Origin: Planctomycetaceae bacterium
GTDB taxonomy: Bacteria; Planctomycetota; Planctomycetia; Planctomycetales; Planctomycetaceae
Assembly (NCBI GenBank): GCA_041398785.1
Contig: JAWKUA010000005.1
Location: 302,731-366,730 of the forward strand
DNA: 64,000 bases
Direction of reading: 5' to 3'
Position numbers and translations under genes: made by a program. Of the stretch, positions 18,294-27,796 are shown piece after piece. Positions within the stretch are counted from its first letter, which is position 1, and each line of letters starts with the position of its first letter. Under the pieces are notes generated by a model, which worked only from the letters and a program-made list of their open reading frames with translations, had not been told where the DNA came from and made no database searches.

Positions 18294-21200
18294 TCACCGT
18301 TCTTCTGCCGACGCCCGGGCCAGTTCGCGGAAATACATGCGTATCAGCGCCGCGTATTCGCCGTCGATGGCTTCGTTTGAGCCGCTCAGAACTTCGGTGT
18401 CGAGTGCTTCGTTCAGACCGCCCCAGTTTCGATCACCGGCTCCTGCGCGACTTGCCTGCAGACTGTTTCCGTCCCACGGCGCGGCATTACCCGTGGCCTG
18501 TTTTGACGGCGGCCCGCTGGGTTCGCCTTCCGAAAGGCGCCCCGGGGAAAACTGCCGCGGCAGGCTGCCATTCGCGGCTTGAGCCAAAGCCTGAGCAGCC
18601 TGATTCAGCATCGGCGTCCCGTCACCCGGTTCTCCCGGCTGTGGACGATCATCGGACGGCTGACCGTCGGCGGGTTGTCCCTGACCGGGTTCCGTCTGCC
18701 CGGAAGCAGGCTCTTCCGGTGACGGTTGTCCGTCCTGTCCGTCTGACGGCGAATCATTCTCGGACGAATTCGGTGAAGCACTTTCCTGCGACGATTCGGC
18801 GTCTGATGCGGTTCCGGCATCGGAGGAATCGGCCGCGGCGGACTCGGACGACTGCTGTTCTGCCGGAGCGGATCGCTGCAGACTTCGTAATGCCTCGGCC
18901 ACACTGTCACCGACTTCCGACGGCACCAGAGCATCCTGACTCTGCGGATTTCCGGCGGCCTGCTGCGCCATCTGAGCCACCTGGTTCAACTGGGCGGCGG
19001 ACTGTTGTCCCGATTCTGCAGATTGCTGAAATGACCCCTGCTGGATTTGTTCCGCTGCGTTGTCGCTGGATTCCGCGGCCTGTTGAGCGGCGTCCTGAGC
19101 GACCTGCGTTTGTCGCGCCTGCTGCTGCATACCCAGCGCGGGAAGACTCAGTTTTTCCGACAGATCGGCAAGCTGCTGTGGAAGTTCGGAAACCTGCTCA
19201 GCCATCTGCTGTTGTGCCTGCTGCTGCGCGGCTACCTGAGCGGAGTCGCTGGGCTGAAGCATCTGCGCGGCGTCCGCGAGCTGTGAGAACTGCCGACTAA
19301 GTCCCTGCAGTTGATTCTGTCGGTCCTGCTGCTGAGGATCGCTAAGCTGACCGGCGGCCTGTTCGGCTGCCTGCGCCGCCTGTCGCATGTCCTCCGCCGC
19401 GCGGGCGAATTGACCTGCCTGAGCCTGCTCCGCCCCCTTCTTTCCCTGGTCCGCGGCGACTTTGGAAACGCGAGTCGCCTCGTTCATGGCGGGATTCTGA
19501 GCCTGCGGGTTCTGCTGGCTGTTTTCCTGCTGCAAACCGTCACTGACTTGTTCCGCGGCCTCGGCTAGCTCCTGACTGCGCCGCACCAATTCGCGCGCAG
19601 CGTTCTGCATGCGCTGGCTTTCGGTGTCCGGGGCGGGATCGTCCGCCGGCAATGACGGTTGTGCAGCGTTTCGCTGTTCGCGGAGCTGCTGCAACTGCTG
19701 ATTGATGTCCTGCAGCCTGTCCGCCAGCTCCGCCGACCGATCCGCGAACTGTTCGTTCTGTTCACGCTGTTGCTGTTGTTGACGCTTTTCTTGTTGTTGA
19801 CGCTGTGGTTCGGCAGGAGCCTCACCCTCCCCGGCAGCAGCGTCCCGGGCAGCGTTCCCGGCAGCGTTCTCATCCTCTATGGCAGGATTCTCCAGGGCGG
19901 CGTCTCGCAAACGTTCGGCCGCATCCTGAAGATCCTGCTGAGTCTGCTGAACGGCTTGTTGCGGTTCCGCGAGATTTCCCTGCCTGAGTTCTCGGACGGC
20001 TTCATCCAGCGGCGATGCCGGAGGAGCCTCGACCTTTGATTCGGCGTTCTTCATTTCGTCCGACAATCGCTGCATGTCGTTGCGTGCCTGCTGCAACTGA
20101 TTGGCGATCTCCTGCGCATCGCGGGCAGCGTCGCGAGCTTCCTGATTGACGCCGTTGGCAAGCTGCTGCTGCTGCCGAGCCAGTTCGCGAGCCTGCAGCG
20201 CCAGTTCCTGAAGTTTCTCCTGCTGGGCTCGCTGAGCCGAGTCGAGAAGTTCCTGTTGCCGCTGCAGCAGATCATTGACCTCGGCATCCAGTTGCTGATG
20301 GTCCTGGTCAAGCTGCTGCTGTCGCTGCTCAAGCTGCTGCTGGAATTCCTCGCGACTGGTATCCGGGGGAAGGTCTTCGTCGGCTCGCTGGCGGTCGGCG
20401 TCGAGCTGTTCAGCATCGGCAGCCAGTTGTTCCGCATCCAGAGCCAGCCGGTTGAGTTCCGCCAGTTCGGCTTCCAGCATGCCGATCTTTTCGATCTCAG
20501 AAATCACGTCGCCAAGTTCGCGGCGCGCGTTGTCGAGATCCTGAGCGGACTGCTGCAACTGTTCCGCGGCCTGAGGTTTCTGCGCTTCGACAGCGGCTGC
20601 CAGTTTCTCCGGAATCTGTTCGCGAACGTTTTCACCGATGGCCTGAAGAGACTGAGCCTGTTTCTTCATCAGCGGATGGGCGGCGGCGTCATCGGCCAGT
20701 TCGGCCAGTTCGCGTCCCTGCTGTTGTTGTTTTTCGCTAAGCGCCGCGGCCTGCCGGCGATCAGCTTCGTTCCAATCCTGCCAGACTTTGTTCTTCAGTT
20801 CGTACGCCGTGTCCCGGTCCTGCTGAAGCTGCTGCTGAATTTCCTTCAGCGCTTCAACCAGGCGGCGAACATCTTCGTTCAGGGCATCGGCGCCGACGGC
20901 GGCTGCGTCATCCGAGATGCGAATCGAAAACGTCTTCGACCAGACTTCGTGCGGCCGCGGAACGGGCCGTTCATCGCTGGCGCGAACTCGCAGCGATACC
21001 ACGTCACCGGATTGAACTTCAAGGTCGGCCAGAATCAGACGAAACGCATGCTGCACGGCCTGCGCGCCGCGAGCCAGGTTCTGTGGAGTGTCGATGCGAA
21101 TGACCTGATCGTTCTTCTGATAATGCAGTTCCAGACTGCCGACGCCGATGTCGTCCGTCACAGCGCAGTCGACGGGAACGATGTCGTCGGGGCGAAAATC

Positions 21201-22547
21201 GTCGTCATCACGGATTCCCAGGACCTCCAGAGTCGGCGGCTGATCGTAGATGACCAGCAGCGTCCGATTCGGTTCGCTGTTGTTGTGGACGCCGAATTCG
21301 TCGGTGATATCGAAGGCAAAGCTGCCGCCGACGTCCGCCTGGAATTCGAACACTGCGGCGGTGCCATCAGCGTTCAGAGTTCCCGGTACGGTCTGTGCCA
21401 GTTCCACCGGCGGCGGCGGGTTCTGGTCCTGGCCCTCGCTCACGTTGGCGAATCTTCGGTCTTCGATCTGAGATTCGGTTTCGGGAATCGGGTCGCGGCG
21501 CAGCCAGACCAGAGACGCGTCCACGACGGGCTTGCTGAACTGCATAACGATCTCCAGACGACTGCGGTCGAAGACTTCCATGTCACCGACAACCCCGTCG
21601 AACGATTCGATGGCTCGACCGGTGTACGGCGGCGGAGTCGCTGTCATGGCGGCCGCCCGGATCTGCGGCGCGTCCACGACTCGCAGCAGGAATTCTTCGG
21701 ACTCCGCGCCGCCTCCGGAAACCGTGTAGCGAAAGCCTTCCTGAATACGTTCGATCGTCACGGCGAACCGGCCGGCCACTTCATCAAACGTCATCGGTAA
21801 CTCTTCGACGCGACCGTTGTCGGCCGTCATGGTCAGCACAACGATTTCCGGCCGCGGCTCATCAGTTGTGGTGCGCCACATTGGAACAGCGGCGAACGTC
21901 ACGTCGGTTCCTCGTGCCACGGTGCGGTTCGCGTCCGGCACGTCGAAGTACAAATTGGTTGCGGTGGCCCAGTTCTTCCACGGCATCAGAAAGCGCTGAG
22001 CCAGCAGTCCGGTACTGGACGGCCAGACAATCGACGGCAGCACCAGCAGCGCCGTCAGTCCGATGGCCAGCCCGGCGCGCCGCAGGGTGGCCTGACTGCT
22101 GACAACATCGGGCTCATGAACGGTCTGCAGCCGCGACCAGACCTGCTGCTGCAGTCGCTTTCGCATCACCGCGGAACCGGCCTCACTGACAGTCGCCGTC
22201 GGCTGTTCGATCGACACCAGAGTCGCCAGGCTTTCGCGCAGTTCCGGACAGGAAAGGTCAACGGCGGCTCCAAGTTCTTCGTCGGGAACAACCAGCCGCA
22301 GCGGAAGGATCAGGTGCTTCCAGACAGACCAGCCCGTTGCGGCAACGGCTGTCGCCAGCAGAACTGTGCGAACGGCCGGCCCCAGTGCCAGCAGGTAGTC
22401 CAGCGCGAATGCCACCAGAATCGCCGCGACCAGAGTGATCACAACAACCGCCGTTCCCCGCAGGAAAGCGTGGTGCAGCAACTGCCGCCGGCAACTGCCA
22501 AGAATCGAACGAATGCCGTCTGTCTGTGTCAGAGTCCCCGCGGACAT
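18294..22547 (-). CDS. Large DUF4175-like membrane protein with Gln-rich coiled coil
   Basis: The 1417-residue protein starts with a membrane part: hydrophobic segments at about 31-52 (TAVVVITLVAAILVAFALDYLL), 57-75 and 158-175. Extracytoplasmic beta-rich domains seem to follow (about 190-555), including PPYTGR and FDITDEFGVHNNSEP. From about 560 to 1250 the chain is very rich in Gln, Ala, Glu and Leu and is predicted coiled coil (ELARQQQQLANGVNQEARD). Next comes a Ser/Pro/Gln/Asp-rich disordered stretch (1250-1370) and a short conserved-looking end (YAALIRMYFRELARASAEE). This build is that of planctomycete DUF4175-family proteins, often found with MoxR ATPase and VWA genes; none is adjacent here. 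An in-frame copy of a dispersed repeat encodes GEAPAEP within the coiled coil. Function unknown, perhaps structural. Confidence 0.85.
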   Translation of the reverse strand: MSAGTLTQTDGIRSILGSCRRQLLHHAFLRGTAVVVITLVAAILVAFALDYLLALGPAVRTVLLATAVAATGWSVWKHLILPLRLVVPDEELGAAVDLSCPELRESLATLVSIEQPTATVSEAGSAVMRKRLQQQVWSRLQTVHEPDVVSSQATLRRAGLAIGLTALLVLPSIVWPSSTGLLAQRFLMPWKNWATATNLYFDVPDANRTVARGTDVTFAAVPMWRTTTDEPRPEIVVLTMTADNGRVEELPMTFDEVAGRFAVTIERIQEGFRYTVSGGGAESEEFLLRVVDAPQIRAAAMTATPPPYTGRAIESFDGVVGDMEVFDRSRLEIVMQFSKPVVDASLVWLRRDPIPETESQIEDRRFANVSEGQDQNPPPPVELAQTVPGTLNADGTAAVFEFQADVGGSFAFDITDEFGVHNNSEPNRTLLVIYDQPPTLEVLGIRDDDDFRPDDIVPVDCAVTDDIGVGSLELHYQKNDQVIRIDTPQNLARGAQAVQHAFRLILADLEVQSGDVVSLRVRASDERPVPRPHEVWSKTFSIRISDDAAAVGADALNEDVRRLVEALKEIQQQLQQDRDTAYELKNKVWQDWNEADRRQAAALSEKQQQQGRELAELADDAAAHPLMKKQAQSLQAIGENVREQIPEKLAAAVEAQKPQAAEQLQQSAQDLDNARRELGDVISEIEKIGMLEAELAELNRLALDAEQLAADAEQLDADRQRADEDLPPDTSREEFQQQLEQRQQQLDQDHQQLDAEVNDLLQRQQELLDSAQRAQQEKLQELALQARELARQQQQLANGVNQEARDAARDAQEIANQLQQARNDMQRLSDEMKNAESKVEAPPASPLDEAVRELRQGNLAEPQQAVQQTQQDLQDAAERLRDAALENPAIEDENAAGNAARDAAAGEGEAPAEPQRQQQEKRQQQQQREQNEQFADRSAELADRLQDINQQLQQLREQRNAAQPSLPADDPAPDTESQRMQNAARELVRRSQELAEAAEQVSDGLQQENSQQNPQAQNPAMNEATRVSKVAADQGKKGAEQAQAGQFARAAEDMRQAAQAAEQAAGQLSDPQQQDRQNQLQGLSRQFSQLADAAQMLQPSDSAQVAAQQQAQQQMAEQVSELPQQLADLSEKLSLPALGMQQQARQTQVAQDAAQQAAESSDNAAEQIQQGSFQQSAESGQQSAAQLNQVAQMAQQAAGNPQSQDALVPSEVGDSVAEALRSLQRSAPAEQQSSESAAADSSDAGTASDAESSQESASPNSSENDSPSDGQDGQPSPEEPASGQTEPGQGQPADGQPSDDRPQPGEPGDGTPMLNQAAQALAQAANGSLPRQFSPGRLSEGEPSGPPSKQATGNAAPWDGNSLQASRAGAGDRNWGGLNEALDTEVLSGSNEAIDGEYAALIRMYFRELARASAEER
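19805..19832 (-). repeat. Repeat segment inside the DUF4175-like gene
   Basis: On the minus strand these 28 bases match 60775-60802 at 23 positions by eye, four of the five differences being transitions. They encode GEGEAPAEP in frame. The same element core occurs in non-coding DNA at 57.1, 57.3 and 60.8 kb. Confidence 0.65.
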
Positions 22548-22807
22548 ACCGTGCTCCGTGAAATCGCGTCACCACCACCGGACCTGTCAGGTGTTCGTCG
22601 CTGCCCGGCGGGCAGCTTCGTGCTTCGCATTCTACCGTCGTCGGCGCCGGGAGATACGAATTCCGCCGAGACGTCCGTGCAAGATTGAGAATTCTCAAAA
22701 CGCCGCGAATCATGTGTTTTCGCAAGCGGGGATTGAAGGTATCAGTGCGGTCGCCAATACTCTCGAAGCTTTTTTCCGTTGTCCGATCCGCTTTCTGAAA
22801 TCCGCCG

Positions 22808-23884
22808 ATGACCGATACCCGACTGCCGCTTCAGGACGTCAACATCCTGAGCACGACTCCTCTGACGTCACCCGCGTCGCTGAAACGTGAAGTACCGCTG
22901 ACGGAACAGACCGCTCAGTTCGTTTGCGAATGGCGTGAAACGGTCAAGGCCATTCTGAAGGGAACCGACCGGCGGATCATCGCCATCGTCGGACCGTGCT
23001 CAATCCACAGCGAACAGATTGCTCTGGAGTACGCCGGCAGGCTGGCTCGACTGGCCGATGAAGTCAAAGACCGCATCTTTGTTGTCATGCGAGTCTACTT
23101 TGAAAAGCCGCGAACGACCGTGGGCTGGAAGGGCCTCATCAACGATCCTCATCTGAACGATACGTTTGACATGGCCGCCGGACTAAAGCTCGCCCGGCAG
23201 ATCCTGTGCCGCGTCAACGAAGCCGGAATTCCCGCGGCGACGGAAGTGCTGGAACCCATCACGCCGCAGTACATCGCCGACCTGATTACGCTGGCGTCCA
23301 TCGGCGCGCGGACCACGGAATCGCCCACTCATCGGCAGATTGCCAGCGGCCTGTCGATGCCCGTCGGATTCAAGAACAGTACGGAAGGCAGCCTGGAAGT
23401 CGCGATGAACGCCATGAAGGCCGCTCGCGCAGAACATTCCTTTCTGGGAATCGATCACGACGGAAACACCTGTGTCGTCAATACACGCGGAAACGACATG
23501 GGACATCTGATTCTGCGCGGAGGCAGAAACGGGCCGAATTACCGGGAAGAGAATCTTGCGGAAGCGGTCTGGCTGCTGAAGGAAGCCGGACTGCCGCCCC
23601 GCTTCGTTGTCGACTGCAGCCACGCAAATTCCGAAAAGGACTACACTCGGCAATCCGTGGTCTGGAACGACGTCATTCGCCAGCGAACCGCAGGCAACGA
23701 CACGATCGTGGGACTGATGCTGGAAAGCAATCTGAAAGCCGGGCAGCAGTCTCTCGGTTCGGACCCGTCAACGCTGGATTACGGAGTGTCGATCACGGAC
23801 GGCTGTATCAGCTTTGAGGAAACCGAACACCTGCTGCGTTCGGCCTACGAAGCTCTGGCGGCAACCACGGCCGCGGCCGTGTAA
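22808..23884 (+). CDS. aroF: 3-deoxy-7-phosphoheptulonate synthase (type I, AroF/G/H family)
   Basis: The 358-residue enzyme condenses phosphoenolpyruvate and erythrose 4-phosphate to DAHP, the first step of the shikimate pathway, in the cytoplasm. Diagnostic blocks are IIAIVGPCSIHS, VVMRVYFEKPRTTVGWKGLINDP, TESPTHRQIASGLSMPVGFKNSTEGSLEVA, LILRGGRNGPNY and VVDCSHANSEKD, carrying PEP-binding Arg/Lys and metal ligands (Cys, His, Glu, Asp). Length (about 350) and the N-terminal extension match the feedback-regulated E. coli-type isozymes; which amino acid regulates it cannot be read. It is a single gene, divergent from the DUF4175-like gene; no other shikimate genes are in the window. The isozyme symbol is arbitrary. 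Confidence 0.95.
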   Translation: MTDTRLPLQDVNILSTTPLTSPASLKREVPLTEQTAQFVCEWRETVKAILKGTDRRIIAIVGPCSIHSEQIALEYAGRLARLADEVKDRIFVVMRVYFEKPRTTVGWKGLINDPHLNDTFDMAAGLKLARQILCRVNEAGIPAATEVLEPITPQYIADLITLASIGARTTESPTHRQIASGLSMPVGFKNSTEGSLEVAMNAMKAARAEHSFLGIDHDGNTCVVNTRGNDMGHLILRGGRNGPNYREENLAEAVWLLKEAGLPPRFVVDCSHANSEKDYTRQSVVWNDVIRQRTAGNDTIVGLMLESNLKAGQQSLGSDPSTLDYGVSITDGCISFEETEHLLRSAYEALAATTAAAV

Positions 23885-24022
23885 TCAGCGTCCCGCGCGC
23901 ACCGCAGTTCGCACCGGCGAAAAAACGCGGCAAGGAGGCATCAGCGCGCGGCGTGCGACCGTTCGAACGGACGACGGATTGTCAGTTGGTCTGCCGTGTA
24001 ACGAAGGCTATGTTCCCCCGCC

Positions 24023-25933
24023 ATGACATCGGACATGCAACGACCACTGCTGGCAGTCACTCATTTCGGAAACCTTCGCCGCTGGCTGGAAATGGAAGGG
24101 GAGGCGGAGCTGGAGCGCCTGGAGGCACGGCGAAATGTGCAGTCCTCCGCCGACGCGGAACGCAGCGGCGAGACCCTTCTGCATCTGATGATTCGTTCTC
24201 ACACGTCGGGACTGGGAGGGCGATATCTGCTGACGCTGGCGAAACGCAAGTCGGCCGATCGCATGCCGTGGCACCGGTTCAAAGTCGGCAGCCCCGTCAT
24301 TCTGTCCGAAGACGGTGACGGCAGCGGACGATCGATGAGCGGCGTTGTCAGTCAGCGAACCGCCGATTCCGTAGAAGTCGCCGTCGACGAATGGCCTGAC
24401 GGTGACCGCTTTCGACTCGATTTGTCGCCGGACGAAGTGACTCGCAAACGGCAACTCGCGGCGCTGGACATCTGCGAAAAGGCAACCGGGCGGCTCGGCC
24501 AGTTGCGTGACCTGTTTCTGTACGACCGCGAACCGTCGTTCCGTTCCGGGGACGATTGCGAGGTTTCCGCGGCGCTGAATCCGTCACAGCAGGCGGCCGT
24601 GCAGTTTGCCATGTCGGCCAACGACCTGGCCATCATTCACGGGCCTCCGGGAACCGGCAAGACGACAACCGTGGTGGAAGTCATCCGCCAGGCCGTTGCC
24701 CGCGGCGAACGTGTCCTGGCGTGTGCTCCCAGCAACACTGCCGTCGACAACCTGCTGGAACGGCTGGTCAACACCGGCGAATCGGCCGTGCGGCTCGGGC
24801 ATCCCGCGCGAGTCCTGGAAGTCGTGCGAACGCACACGCTGGACGCGCTGGTTGAACAGCATGACGCCATGGAACTGATTCGTGACATGCGTCGGGAAGC
24901 GGAGCAACTGGAACGCAGGGCCAGCCGCTATACTCGGGCACGCCCGGCTCCCGGCCAGCGATTTCAGCAGCGCCAGGAAATCCGTGACCTGAAGAAACAG
25001 GCGCGAATGCTGGAACGCCAGGCGATCAATGAAGTGCTGCGGGAAGCTCGCGTGATTTGTGCCACCGTCAGCTTTGATTTTGATGTGCTGCAGGATCACG
25101 AGTTCGATCTGCTGGTCATCGACGAAGCCTGCCAGAGCGTCGAGCCGGGTTGCTGGGTTCCGCTGAAGTTCGCCGAGCGCGTGGTCCTGGCAGGAGATCA
25201 CTGCCAGCTTCCGCCCACGATTCTTTCCAAAGGAGCCGCCAACGAAGGCTTTGATATCAGCCTGATGCAGCGGCTGGTGGAACGCTATGGGCCGTCGATC
25301 ACCCGGCAGTTGACGCTGCAATACCGAATGCACGAACAGATCATGCAGTTTTCGTCGGAACAGTTTTACGAGGGAACTCTGGAAGCTGATGCGTCGGTGA
25401 AAACACACACTCTGGCTGACCTTCCGCAGATTCACGCCGCGGATCTGGATACGTCCCCGGTTGTGTTCATCGACACGGCGGGAGCCGGCTGGGACGAACA
25501 GCAGGAATCCGACGGACTCAGCCGACTGAACCCCGATGAAGGCCGGCTGGTTCTGGATCAAGTAAACGCGCTGTGCCGCGCGGGACTCAATCCGCGAGAC
25601 ATCGCCGTGATCGCGCCGTATGCCGCTCAGGTGCGCTGGCTTCGGCAGAACAGCGAATTCGCCAATCTGGAAGTCGATACCGTCGACGGTTTTCAGGGCC
25701 GCGAAAAGGAAGCCGTTGTGATGTCGCTGGTCCGATCGAACACCGCCGGAGAAATCGGATTTCTGTCGGACGCTCGCCGCATGAACGTCGCCCTCACACG
25801 CGCCCGACGGAAGCTGATCGTGATCGGAGACAGCGCGACTCTGGGGGGCGATGAATTCTTCGCCCGGCTGATCGCCTGGTTCGAAAGAATCGGCGCTTAC
25901 CGGTCGGTCTGGGAACTGACGACGGTGGATTAG
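24023..25933 (+). CDS. Superfamily 1 DNA/RNA helicase (IGHMBP2/Upf1-like AAA domain)
   Basis: The 636-residue protein has all SF1B helicase motifs in order: Q-like LNPSQQAAVQFAM, Walker A IHGPPGTGKTTTV (about 206-218), Ia CAPSNTAVDNLLERL, Walker B VIDEACQSVEP, motif III LAGDHCQLPPTI, IV QYRMHEQIMQFSSEQFY, V VDGFQGREKEAVVMSLVRSN and VI MNVALTRARRKLIVIGD. The N-terminal part resembles the beta-barrel 1B region of SMUBP2/Upf1 helicases, and a basic coiled stalk (REAEQLERRASRYTRARPAPG) is inserted after motif Ia. These bacterial homologues are widespread but little studied; activity on RNA or DNA is not determined. It converges on the decayed gene downstream with 12 bases between stops. Confidence 0.93.
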   Translation: MTSDMQRPLLAVTHFGNLRRWLEMEGEAELERLEARRNVQSSADAERSGETLLHLMIRSHTSGLGGRYLLTLAKRKSADRMPWHRFKVGSPVILSEDGDGSGRSMSGVVSQRTADSVEVAVDEWPDGDRFRLDLSPDEVTRKRQLAALDICEKATGRLGQLRDLFLYDREPSFRSGDDCEVSAALNPSQQAAVQFAMSANDLAIIHGPPGTGKTTTVVEVIRQAVARGERVLACAPSNTAVDNLLERLVNTGESAVRLGHPARVLEVVRTHTLDALVEQHDAMELIRDMRREAEQLERRASRYTRARPAPGQRFQQRQEIRDLKKQARMLERQAINEVLREARVICATVSFDFDVLQDHEFDLLVIDEACQSVEPGCWVPLKFAERVVLAGDHCQLPPTILSKGAANEGFDISLMQRLVERYGPSITRQLTLQYRMHEQIMQFSSEQFYEGTLEADASVKTHTLADLPQIHAADLDTSPVVFIDTAGAGWDEQQESDGLSRLNPDEGRLVLDQVNALCRAGLNPRDIAVIAPYAAQVRWLRQNSEFANLEVDTVDGFQGREKEAVVMSLVRSNTAGEIGFLSDARRMNVALTRARRKLIVIGDSATLGGDEFFARLIAWFERIGAYRSVWELTTVD

Positions 25934-25945
25934 CCTGTCGCGGCG

Positions 25946-26979
25946 TCAGTCGGCCAGAGCAAACGCCTTTTGCATGGCCTTCGACGTGGCTGCGAGCGCT
26001 TCGGCGTCGTCCATCTCGTTCAGCACCGCATTGAACGGTTCGGCTCGAACAGGACCGTCGTAGCCGATTTCGGCCAGCGTTGTCAGAAACGCTTTCAGGT
26101 CAATGACGCCGGTTGCCGCGGGAAGTTCCCGCTTGTTGTCGATCTGCTCGTCAATCGGAATCCCGGCGGGAGCGTCGTTCAGGTCGCAGGCGATGATGTC
26201 GGCATTCGTCAGCGACTTCAGATCGTCGACTGTTTCATGCGCCGTGTACCAGTGCCAACTGTCCAGCACGACTCCCACGTTGTCGAGACCGATCTCCGCG
26301 ATCAAATCACGCGTTTCTGCCAGCGAATGAATGAATGGATGCCGGCCGCTGGCCCACAGCGTTTTCGGGCCGACGTATTCCATGCCGAACCGCAGCCCGT
26401 GGTCACCAAGAATCCTGACGCATTCCCGCAGGCGGTTCGCGTGCTGCCGGAAGTTGGCAACGTACGTCAGTTCGTCATGACGCGGTGACAGCCAGGTTCC
26501 CACGCGAGTTACTCCCGCACGCTGCAACCCTTTTGACTGTCCGGGAAGCTTCTTCAGCGAATCCTGAAACGTCTGCTGATCGCCCGGAAGTCCACCGGCA
26601 GCCCCGCCGCGCCCTTAGACCAGGTTCTTCTGCTTCAGTCCTGCCAGCAGTTCATCAAGCTGCCCGTCCGACAGACTGGCCAGAAAATCGGCGTCCGCGC
26701 CCACGGATTCGAAGCCAAACTGGTGAGCGAAATCGATGGCCTGTTTCTGGCCGGGCGCTGACTCCGATCGATCCGCAAGCGCAGGTCCAGCGTGAACTTC
26801 CGTTTCGCAGCGGTCGTGTTCGCGGCGGAAACGGTCACGGCGGAATTGAGTGACAACGCTGCGGCTGCCGTGAGAGCTCCCGTTCGAAGCAGTTCACGGC
26901 GACTGACCGGCGGCGAATTCGGCGCGGCCGCTGAGTTCGTGAAAGCGTGCTGACAAATGGTGTCGACGAAACGGTTCAT
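25946..26979 (-). pseudogene. Tat-exported TIM-barrel sugar isomerase/epimerase, disrupted by four frameshifts
   Basis: Starting at ATG 26979 (AGGAG 10 bases before), the product has a Tat signal (SRRELLRTGALTAAAAL) and runs to KFTLDLR. From there homology to an AP endonuclease 2-like isomerase continues only by changing frame four times. There is a +1 near 26777 (then CGSIGVSA), +1 near 26754 (then QKQAIDFAHQFGFESV), +1 with an in-frame TAA near 26613-26618 (then GAAGLPVDF), and -1 near 26585 (then DQQTFQDSLKKLPGQ). The last frame is open to the stop and keeps the likely metal and catalytic residues: Glu in GMEYVGPKT, Asp and His in LDSWHWYTAHET, Glu in RAEPFN. Either the gene is decaying recently or the assembly has clustered indels. 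An intact Tat-exported paralogue lies at 47613-48536. Confidence 0.8.
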
Positions 26980-27019
26980 GCGGAAGGCTCCTGGAGAAAC
27001 AGCCGGAATCAGGCAGTGA

Positions 27020-27796
27020 TTAACGTCCGACAAGAGTACCAACATATTCCTTCACAATCATGGAAGTCGTATCCAGCGGCCCGGATTGCGGAATGAGGGA
27101 ATGGACGATTTCGGCCGTTGTTCGCGGAATGTCGCTCGGCTTTGACAAGAAGTCGGCCGGCAGCGGATCAGGTTCGAATCCATTGCGTTTCGCCAGAGCC
27201 AATGCGCGTGGCAGATGCCACGCCGACGTCAGCAGCCCGACTCGCTGATCGGTACCGTTAAACCGCTTGCCAAGTTCCGTCATCTCTTCCGAAGTATTAC
27301 GGCCGCCGAAGCGTTCGATGGCGGCCTCCGGAACTCCCAGAGCCATCAGGATCTCGGCGGATCGCTGCGACGGGTCGGCGTCGATGTTGGTCATTTCGCC
27401 GATCTTTCTGCCGGTGCAGATGAACTTCCGGGTCAGTCCCTGGTGGTAAAGTTCGGCGGCCAGAATCAGGCGGTCGCCGGAACCGTTACCCTGGCTGCGA
27501 TAGTTCATTCCCGTCGACGCTCCGCCTCCCAGCACAACGACGACGTCCAACCGCTGCTCGCTGAGCGGCTGGATATCAGCAAACCGGCCCTCGCGAGTTC
27601 TTACCAGCCACTCGGCAAAGACGTCATTGCCCGCGATGGTCAGTAACAACAGCGGACACGCGGCGACCACAATCAGTTCTCGTCGACGAGAATTCACAGC
27701 CATCGACATGCAGCCGATCAACAGCAGCCACAGCAATCCGCATGGCTGCACCAGCGCGGTCACGACTTTCTCAACCACCGTCTGTCCGAGTGCCAC
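27020..27796 (-). CDS. YdcF/ElyC/SanA family (DUF218) membrane protein
   Basis: The 258-residue protein starts at GTG. Two N-terminal hydrophobic segments (about 12-32 and 40-57) are followed by an extracytoplasmic DUF218 domain: LDVVVVLGGGASTG, ILAAELYHQGLTRKFICTGR, DPSQRSAEILMALGVPEAAIERFGGRNTSEEM and VGLLTSAWHLPRALALAKRNGF. E. coli members (ElyC, SanA) affect envelope integrity and peptidoglycan or enterobacterial common antigen metabolism; the biochemical activity is unsettled. A 36-codon frame from ATG 27870 overlaps the start in another frame and could be a leader peptide or chance. The next gene downstream on this strand is the disrupted isomerase. Confidence 0.88.
   Translation of the reverse strand: MALGQTVVEKVVTALVQPCGLLWLLLIGCMSMAVNSRRRELIVVAACPLLLLTIAGNDVFAEWLVRTREGRFADIQPLSEQRLDVVVVLGGGASTGMNYRSQGNGSGDRLILAAELYHQGLTRKFICTGRKIGEMTNIDADPSQRSAEILMALGVPEAAIERFGGRNTSEEMTELGKRFNGTDQRVGLLTSAWHLPRALALAKRNGFEPDPLPADFLSKPSDIPRTTAEIVHSLIPQSGPLDTTSMIVKEYVGTLVGR

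Noticed and set aside
20256..21800. A 514-codon plus-strand frame within the DUF4175-like gene
   Set aside because: It is the complement of the coiled-coil and beta regions, with no start signals and no homology.
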